From B8-G4 sp033720735 (lineage in GTDB: Bacteria; Bacteroidota; Bacteroidia; Chitinophagales; Saprospiraceae), in the NCBI GenBank assembly GCA_033720735.1, contig JAWWBX010000324.1, positions 1 through 5,082 of the forward strand: a stretch of DNA of 5,082 nt, written 5' to 3'. Shown here one piece after another: positions 1 to 5,082 of the stretch (positions are counted from its first letter, which is position 1; each line of letters starts with the position of its first letter). Under the pieces are notes generated by a model. It was not told where the DNA came from. It was given only the letters and a program-made list of their open reading frames with translations, and did not search any database. The translations under genes were made by a program, and so were the position numbers.

Positions 1-1
1 C

Positions 2-1900
2 TCCGACGATTACTTCGCCCTGCTGAATGCGGGTGAAGGTGAGACGCTGCTGGGAGCGATCGACATTGCTGTGGGACGATTGCCCGTGGGGTCAGCCGCA
101 GAAGCCGACGCCGTGGTCAGCAAGATCATCGACTACGACATCAACCCGGCCTCCCTCGGCGACTGGCGCATGCGCCTCGTCTGGGTGGCGGACGATGAAG
201 ACAACAACCTGCACCTGAACCAGTCTGAAGACATTTCTACGGACGTGGAGTCGAATTATGGCCTCCTCAACCTCAACCGCATTTACCTGGACGCGTTTCA
301 GCAAATGAGCACGCCGGGCGGCGCCCGCTACCCGGATGTGAATGCCGCCATCAACAACAACATGTTCAAAGGCGCGCTGGCGATCAACTATCTGGGCCAC
401 GGCGGTCATCTGGGTTGGTCACAGGAGCGCATCCTGGGCATCGCTGACATCCAGTCATGGACCAACTACAACCGGCTGCCGTTGTTTGTGACGGCCACCT
501 GTTCATTTACGGGGTATGACGAACCGACCTACCAATCAGCCGGCGAACAGGTGCTGCTCAACCCCGGTGGTGGTGCGGTGGCCTTGCTCACTACGGTCCG
601 ACCCGTTTATGCCAGTTCCAACAAGCGCCTTACAGAGGCCGTTTTCGAACAACTGTTTGAAAAAGTGGATGGCACTTACCTGCCCCTGGGTGAGGTGATG
701 CGCCTGGCAAAGAACAGCAACGCCCAGGACACGATCAACATCAACGCACGGAAGTTTGCCATCATCGGCGATCCCTCCATGCACCTGGCCTTGCCGGAGC
801 ATGCCGTGGCCGTCACAGAGGTCAACGGCAATCCGGTAGGAGGTGGTCCGGATACCGCACGGGCGCTGGAACAAGTTACACTGAAAGGCGAGGTGCGTGA
901 CCAACAGGGGACGAAACTCACCGCGTTCAACGGCGAGGCACTCATCACTGTCTATGACAAACCAGTGACCGTACGTACCCTGGCTAATGATCCCAAGAGT
1001 TTCGAACGTGAGTTCCGGAATCTGTCAAGGATCATTTTCAAGGGTTCGGCGACAGTGACCAACGGCAGCTTCACGACCCAGTTTGTCGTGCCCGGCGATA
1101 TCGATTTCAACTACGGCCGAGGCAAAGTGAGCATCTATGCGACCGACAAGGTCGCCATCGATGCCGGCGGCAGTTACCAGGATCTGGTGATCGGTGGCAC
1201 CTCCCTCAACCCGGACGTCGACAACGAAGGCCCGGATATCCGGATCTTCCTCAACAACGAGTCCTTCGTGTCCGGTGGCAAGACCGGGCCCGACCCCACC
1301 CTGCTGCTCAAGCTTTCGGATGCCAGTGGCATCAACGTGATCGGCAACAGCATCGGTCATGACCTGGTGGCCGTGCTCGACGGGGACAGCCGGAAGTCGT
1401 ATATCCTCAACGAGTTTTATGTGGCGACCATCGACGATTTCACTTCGGGCACCGTGCGCTTCCCGCTGTCTGATCTCGAACCGGGTCCGCACGCGATCAC
1501 CGTCACTGCCTGGGATGTGGCCGGCAACTTCTCGGAAGCTTCGATCGACTTCGTCGTTACAGAGAACCCGGGCCAGGTGATCCGCAACGTGCGCAACTAT
1601 CCGAATCCTTTTACAGAAAGCACGGAATTTGCCTTTGACCACGACCTGCCTGCCGGGCCCATGGATGCCGCTATCGACATTTACGATACCTGGGGGCGCC
1701 TGGTCAACTCGATACAGCAGGAAAATGTCATCTCGATCGATGGCCAGGTGACCGGCTTGGAATGGAACACGCGGGATCCTGAGAAAAGACAGTATGAAAG
1801 CGGGATCTACGTGTACCAGGTACGCCTGGTCGCCAATCCCGGCACATCGCAGCGCACTGAGCACAAGAGTGCCTTCGGGAAGCTGATCTTAATCAATTAA
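2..1900 (+). CDS. porU: Type IX secretion system sortase PorU, C25 gingipain-like peptidase (5' truncated by window edge)
   Basis: PorU is the cell-surface cysteine protease of the T9SS. It cuts the C-terminal signal domain from cargo and joins the cargo to surface lipopolysaccharide, working with PorV, PorQ and PorZ (family knowledge). The frame is open from base 2, giving 632 residues; the start lies outside the window. Numbering from base 2, residues 1-260 are the C-terminal part of the C25 domain. They include the LDIAVGRLPV-like entry (about 17-28), a GHGGH motif with the likely catalytic His133 (398-400), the TATCSFTG motif with the likely nucleophile Cys167 (500-502), and the domain-closing FAIIGDPSMHL stretch (about 252-262). 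Ig-like beta domains follow, with the PorU-typical DNEGPDIR (from 407) and GHDLVAVLDG (from 452). Residues 527-632 form a T9SS C-terminal domain with NYPNPF, GIYVYQV and a KLILIN end; PorU is known to keep such a domain. About 465 residues follow the Cys, close to my recollection of P. gingivalis PorU (Cys690 of about 1158). Roughly 500 N-terminal residues should be missing. porV follows 71 bp downstream. Confidence 0.95.
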   Translation, partial: SDDYFALLNAGEGETLLGAIDIAVGRLPVGSAAEADAVVSKIIDYDINPASLGDWRMRLVWVADDEDNNLHLNQSEDISTDVESNYGLLNLNRIYLDAFQQMSTPGGARYPDVNAAINNNMFKGALAINYLGHGGHLGWSQERILGIADIQSWTNYNRLPLFVTATCSFTGYDEPTYQSAGEQVLLNPGGGAVALLTTVRPVYASSNKRLTEAVFEQLFEKVDGTYLPLGEVMRLAKNSNAQDTININARKFAIIGDPSMHLALPEHAVAVTEVNGNPVGGGPDTARALEQVTLKGEVRDQQGTKLTAFNGEALITVYDKPVTVRTLANDPKSFEREFRNLSRIIFKGSATVTNGSFTTQFVVPGDIDFNYGRGKVSIYATDKVAIDAGGSYQDLVIGGTSLNPDVDNEGPDIRIFLNNESFVSGGKTGPDPTLLLKLSDASGINVIGNSIGHDLVAVLDGDSRKSYILNEFYVATIDDFTSGTVRFPLSDLEPGPHAITVTAWDVAGNFSEASIDFVVTENPGQVIRNVRNYPNPFTESTEFAFDHDLPAGPMDAAIDIYDTWGRLVNSIQQENVISIDGQVTGLEWNTRDPEKRQYESGIYVYQVRLVANPGTSQRTEHKSAFGKLILIN

Positions 1901-1939
1901 AATGGGCAACCCGTGAAATATCCGGGGGGCAATAATCAT

Positions 1940-1947
1940 TATATTTG
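1940..1947 (+). promoter_or_regulatory. Probable Bacteroidota -7 promoter box of porV
   Basis: TATATTTG matches the Bacteroidota sigma-factor -7 consensus TAnnTTTG exactly and is followed by C, as is common. Transcription would begin about 5-8 bases later, near 1953, leaving a short leader of about 20 bases before the ATG at 1972. No clear -33 TTTG element lies at the usual 19-21 base spacing, so the promoter is a single-box match and could be weak. It would let porV be transcribed apart from porU, although read-through from porU is also likely because I see no terminator in the 71-bp gap. Confidence 0.55.
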
Positions 1948-1971
1948 CGGATCAAAATTGTGAATACTCTG

Positions 1972-3204
1972 ATGAATCGTCTTACTCTGCTATGCGTATT
2001 GGCATTGGTGGTCGGGGTTATCTCCGAAAACAGTGCACAATGCAGCTACAACCCTGCATCCGGAAAGTGGGAAGATATCGGTGGCGGACCCTGTGTCAAT
2101 ACGCTGATCACCTCAGTGCCATTTCTGCGGATCGTCCCCGACGCCCGCTCGGCCGCCATGGGTGATGCCGGTATCGGGATCTCTGCCGACCCGAATGCGA
2201 TGCACTTCAATGCTTCCAAACTGGCCTTTGCCGAAGATGATGTGAGCCTTTCGGCGACCTATTCGCCCTGGCTGCGCTCGCTCGGACTGCAGGACGTCTA
2301 CCTCGCTTATCTCAGCGGCTACAAGAAGATCGATGAAAACCAGGCTCTGGGACTGAGCCTGCGCTATTTCTCACTTGGTGACATTGCCTTTACCGACGAC
2401 AACGGAGAGTCACTTGGCACCGGTCGTCCGAACGAATTCGAGGTCAGCCTGGCCTACGCCCGGAAACTGGCAGAGAAGTTCTCTGCGGCGCTTACCGGTA
2501 AGTTCATTTATTCTAACCTGGCAGCCAACCAGCAGGTCGACGGGATCGACATTACCGCAGGAACAGCCGCGGCCGTCGATATTTCCTTCACGTACGAGAC
2601 ACCGATCAGCCTGGGCGAGTCCTTTTCGACCCTGCGCATCGGTGCCGCCATGACCAACATCGGCAGCAAGATCTCGTACACCAAGAATGAATTCAAGGAT
2701 TTCCTCCCGGCCAACTTTGGCATCGGCGCGGGATGGGATATCGACTTCGACGATTTTAACAGGCTGACGATCGCGCTTGACTTCAACAAATTGTTGGTAC
2801 CATCCCCGCTCCATCCGGATGATCCCGAGTATGATGTGAATCCGCAGGATGGCATCGCCGATCACCGCCAGAAGTCGTTGTTCAGCGGTGTCTTCGGATC
2901 CTTCGGGGACGCGCCCAACGGATTCAGTGAGGAGATGAAAGAGTGGATGATCTCATTTGGCGCAGAGTACTGGTACGACAAGCAGTTTGCCGTACGCGCC
3001 GGCTACTACTACGAGAATCCAACGAAAGGCAACCGCCAGTTCCTGACGGCCGGCTTGGGGCTGAAATACAACGTGTTTGGGTTGAACCTCTCCTACCTGG
3101 TGCCGACCTCTAATCAGAGGAGCCCGCTGGACAACACGTTGCGCTTCTCGCTGATCTTTGACTTCGAGGCGTTTGCCCCGGAAGAAGCGCCGACAGATAA
3201 TTGA
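1972..3204 (+). CDS. porV: Type IX secretion system outer-membrane shuttle protein PorV (LptO)
   Basis: PorV is an outer-membrane beta-barrel of the FadL-like family. It binds the C-terminal domain of T9SS cargo, takes the cargo from the SprA channel and delivers it to the PorU attachment complex (family knowledge). The 410-residue product fits the family length of roughly 390-410. I chose ATG 1972. It gives a compact signal peptide (MNR, a hydrophobic run at residues 5-17, likely cleavage after SAQ at 21-23). The in-frame TTG at 1945 lies inside a probable promoter box, and GTG 1960 would add only four residues. Hallmarks are the VPFLRIVPDARSAAMGDAG block near residues 49-67, the NAMHFNASKLAF segment just after it, the AVRAGYYYENPTKGNRQFLTAG-type strand pair, and the end YLVPTSNQRSPLDNTLRFSL. 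Odd points: Cys24 and Cys41 sit in an N-terminal extension of the mature protein, and 12 residues (EAFAPEEAPTDN) follow the last strand. No Shine-Dalgarno sequence precedes the start, which is normal in this phylum. It lies just downstream of porU. Confidence 0.95.
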   Translation: MNRLTLLCVLALVVGVISENSAQCSYNPASGKWEDIGGGPCVNTLITSVPFLRIVPDARSAAMGDAGIGISADPNAMHFNASKLAFAEDDVSLSATYSPWLRSLGLQDVYLAYLSGYKKIDENQALGLSLRYFSLGDIAFTDDNGESLGTGRPNEFEVSLAYARKLAEKFSAALTGKFIYSNLAANQQVDGIDITAGTAAAVDISFTYETPISLGESFSTLRIGAAMTNIGSKISYTKNEFKDFLPANFGIGAGWDIDFDDFNRLTIALDFNKLLVPSPLHPDDPEYDVNPQDGIADHRQKSLFSGVFGSFGDAPNGFSEEMKEWMISFGAEYWYDKQFAVRAGYYYENPTKGNRQFLTAGLGLKYNVFGLNLSYLVPTSNQRSPLDNTLRFSLIFDFEAFAPEEAPTDN

Positions 3205-3216
3205 TTGGACTGGTGA

Positions 3217-3249
3217 ACACTTTCGAAGTCTCTGAGACTTCGAAAGTGT
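3217..3249. terminator. Perfect long palindrome between convergent genes, likely bidirectional terminator
   Basis: Bases 3217-3232 and 3234-3249 are exact reverse complements (ACACTTTCGAAGTCTC and its complement) around one central T at 3233. As RNA this would fold into about 15 base pairs with a three-base loop (CTG). It starts 13 bases after the porV stop and about 97 bases past the stop of the convergent S9A gene, so it could end transcription from both sides. No T-run directly follows either arm; the nearest is a short TTTT around 3262-3268. Intrinsic termination is therefore inferred from position and stem strength. Each arm also contains the self-complementary hexamer TTCGAA. A dispersed palindromic repeat or an mRNA 3'-end stabilising hairpin are the alternatives. 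Confidence 0.6.
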
Positions 3250-3346
3250 AACAGTTCTCAGGTTTTGTCAGATTACTTCACGCAGGTCATGCATATTCGC
3301 GGTGTCATTCCTACGAGCCCCCCGGAAGGCACAAGTCGAGGGACTG

Positions 3347-5082
3347 CTAGTCCATCACAAACGACATCATAAAACCATACTTCTCGGCCCGCTCGCGGAC
3401 ATTGGACGCCATGGTGCCCGAACTGCTGTGCCCGGTGCCTTGCCGCACCTTGAGTATGACCGGGTTAGTCTGCGCGGCACGGTTTTGCAGACGGGCGACG
3501 AACTTGTAGGAATGCAACGGCGGCACGCGATCATCGTTTTCGGAGGTCAGCACCATCATGGCGGGGTAATTGACTTCGTCGCGAATATTGTGATAAGGAG
3601 AATAACCCAGCAGGTTCTCAAAGCCTTCCCGGGTGGAGACTGATCCGTATTCGTCGATGTGAAAGTGTCCGACGGTAAATCTTTCAAAGCGCAACATGTC
3701 CAGTGGTGCGACCTCCGGCACGACAACCTTGAACAGGTCGGGGCGCTGCACAGCAGCAGCCGCTACGACGAGCCCACCATTGGAAGCACCAGTGATAGCC
3801 AGTTGCCCGGGAGTCGTGTACCCTTCTTCGATGAGAAACTCAGCGGCAGCAATGAAATCATCAAACGACGTTTGCTTGTTCAATCCCTTGCCGGCATTGG
3901 CCCAGCTCTTGCCCTTATCTCCGCCACCGCGGATACTGGCAAAGGCATAGATTCCGCCGGACTGGATAAAGTGTACGATGCCGGCATCAAAGGAAGGGTT
4001 CTCGATCACGCCAAATCCCCCGTATGTCTCCAGGATGACGGGGTGACCATCCCGTTTCAACTCCCCCTGGTGAACCAGGATCATCGGTACCACAGTGCCG
4101 TCCCCTGATGGATATCCAACCTCGGTGTAATGAATGTCGCTGTGATCAAAAGCTACCTCGGTTCGCTGTTGCAATTCCCGTTCGAACGTATTGATATTAA
4201 ACTTGTAGACCACCGGCGGCAACGTATACGAACTGAGATAAAACAGTAATTCGTCGTCCGTGCTGTAGCCGTGAAAGCCGTTGATGGACGAAGCCACCGG
4301 AAACTCCAGGGTGAACAGCATATTCTCCTTGTAATCGGACACGGCAAGTATTGGACGTTGATCGCGCCGGTAGATCATCAGCACCCGGTCATCCATGGGG
4401 ATTGCACGGACCAACACGGCATCGGAAATAAAAGCTGTAAGGGCGATCAATTTGGCGGGCTGATTATAATCTATGGAGACAACCCGGCCATCTGTTACGC
4501 CAATCAACTGGTCTCCACGGTTACCGATAATGCTGATCTTCTTTTCTGAGGGCACCTTCATATACAGCGGACGCAGCTGGTGGAACGGGCTGGCAAAGTC
4601 AATAAAAAAAGTGTTGCTCGACCCGGTGGCCTCATTCGTTTCAGTGAGAATGAAAAAACGCTCATCCTCAGTGGTCAAGAAATCGAAGAAAAGCTGCGGG
4701 TTCTTCCGGGTAAACACCAACAGGTCTTCTGACTGGTCAGTACCCAGTTGATGATAAAAGACCTTTTGGCCGGAGACCGGTCCCAGGCCTTCCGACGGAG
4801 CAAATGTGGAGTAATAGAACCCGTCACCCCGCCAGGCCAGGTCGGAGAATTTCAGGCCAGTCAGGTGGTCGTCGAGGTGATTCCCGGATTTGAATCCGAC
4901 GACCTTCACCTCACACCAATCGCTGCCATTGCGTGAAAACTGATAGGCCAGGTAGCGCGAGTCACCAGATACATCGTAGCTGAGCAGCCGGATGTGGTCT
5001 TTTTTGGACAAGTATGCCGGATCAACCAACACGGACGAATGTCCCTTGATCGATTTCTGGTAAAAGAGGGCCGGCACCCCCA
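3347..5082 (-). CDS. Prolyl oligopeptidase family serine peptidase, S9A (N-terminus cut by window edge)
   Basis: S9A enzymes cut short peptides, classically after proline, with an alpha/beta-hydrolase domain capped by a seven-bladed beta-propeller. The frame runs to the window edge. The GTG at 5077 is internal, because the protein already reads as propeller-side sequence there; about 110-130 residues are missing against a usual 690-720. Counting the 5077-5075 codon as residue 1, residues 1-310 are propeller, with SGDSRYLAYQFSRNGSDW (37-54) typical of the first blades. Residues 311-576 are the hydrolase domain: oxyanion Tyr352 in YGGFG, the IRGGGDKG block (382-389), nucleophile Ser432 in GASNGG (3782-3784), Asp515 in DDRVPPLHS, substrate-binding Arg517, and His550 in GTGHSSSG. 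The triad is complete. By alignment with porcine POP, the S1-pocket Trp595 is replaced by His473, so strict post-proline specificity is uncertain. The protein ends at FVMD right after the hydrolase fold, without a T9SS C-terminal domain. Whether it has a signal peptide cannot be seen. It is convergent with porV and not part of its operon. Confidence 0.95.
   Translation of the reverse strand, partial: GVPALFYQKSIKGHSSVLVDPAYLSKKDHIRLLSYDVSGDSRYLAYQFSRNGSDWCEVKVVGFKSGNHLDDHLTGLKFSDLAWRGDGFYYSTFAPSEGLGPVSGQKVFYHQLGTDQSEDLLVFTRKNPQLFFDFLTTEDERFFILTETNEATGSSNTFFIDFASPFHQLRPLYMKVPSEKKISIIGNRGDQLIGVTDGRVVSIDYNQPAKLIALTAFISDAVLVRAIPMDDRVLMIYRRDQRPILAVSDYKENMLFTLEFPVASSINGFHGYSTDDELLFYLSSYTLPPVVYKFNINTFERELQQRTEVAFDHSDIHYTEVGYPSGDGTVVPMILVHQGELKRDGHPVILETYGGFGVIENPSFDAGIVHFIQSGGIYAFASIRGGGDKGKSWANAGKGLNKQTSFDDFIAAAEFLIEEGYTTPGQLAITGASNGGLVVAAAAVQRPDLFKVVVPEVAPLDMLRFERFTVGHFHIDEYGSVSTREGFENLLGYSPYHNIRDEVNYPAMMVLTSENDDRVPPLHSYKFVARLQNRAAQTNPVILKVRQGTGHSSSGTMASNVRERAEKYGFMMSFVMD

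Noticed and set aside
1025..1864. A 279-codon open frame on the minus strand opposite the 3' half of porU
   Set aside because: It lies wholly within a strongly recognisable porU sequence. Its translation resembles no family I know and is rich in His, Val, Arg and Asp, as expected for an antisense shadow in GC-biased coding DNA.
1904..1912. Small inverted repeat GGGCAACCC in the porU-porV gap
   Set aside because: Three GC pairs with a three-base loop and no T-run are too weak to call a terminator.
1945..1971. Upstream porV starts at TTG 1945 or GTG 1960
   Set aside because: TTG 1945 lies inside the probable -7 box. Both would only lengthen the signal peptide's N-terminus, and ATG 1972 gives a normal one.
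3317..3326. The 10-mer TCCGGGGGGC at 1921-1930 recurs in reverse orientation at 3317-3326, both between genes
   Set aside because: Several 10-base matches are expected by chance in a 5-kb window, so two copies alone give no support for a shared regulatory site.
3302..4108. Two plus-strand open frames (3302-3643 and 3659-4108) opposite the S9A peptidase
   Set aside because: The minus-strand frame carries the full catalytic triad and conserved blocks across this region, so these frames are antisense shadows without recognisable content.
5075..5077. GTG at 5077 as the true start of the S9A gene
   Set aside because: The frame stays open to the window edge, and the sequence here already matches the region just before the beta-propeller. 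About 110-130 residues of the family are missing, so the real start is outside the window.

Overview
The window carries three protein-coding genes and fits a member of the Bacteroidota. It holds the core of a type IX secretion system (T9SS), a system confined to the Bacteroidetes superphylum, and a Bacteroidota-type promoter -7 box (TAnnTTTG). The DNA is fairly GC-rich for the phylum, which would suit lineages such as the Saprospiria, but the sequence alone does not settle the order.

Layout: (1) 2-1900, plus strand: the 3' part of porU, the T9SS sortase, cut by the left window edge. (2) 1901-1971: a 71-bp gap with a -7 box at 1940-1947. (3) 1972-3204, plus strand: a complete porV, the outer-membrane cargo shuttle of the T9SS. 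(4) 3205-3346: a convergent intergenic gap with a perfect long palindrome at 3217-3249, probably a bidirectional terminator and possibly a dispersed repeat. (5) 3347-5082, minus strand: a prolyl oligopeptidase-family (S9A) serine peptidase lacking its N-terminus, which lies beyond the right edge.

How the genes work together: T9SS cargo crosses the outer membrane through the SprA (Sov) channel. PorV collects it, and the PorU sortase removes the C-terminal signal domain and attaches the product to the cell surface. The porU-porV neighbourhood is conserved in Bacteroidota. The S9A peptidase is convergent, ends without a T9SS C-terminal domain, and is probably an unrelated neighbour.

I see no undescribed system, RNA gene, CRISPR array or mobile element. 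The points most worth a second look are a Trp-to-His change in the predicted S1 pocket of the S9A peptidase, the promoter box that overlaps an apparent upstream start of porV, the palindrome, and the N-terminal cysteine pair of PorV.
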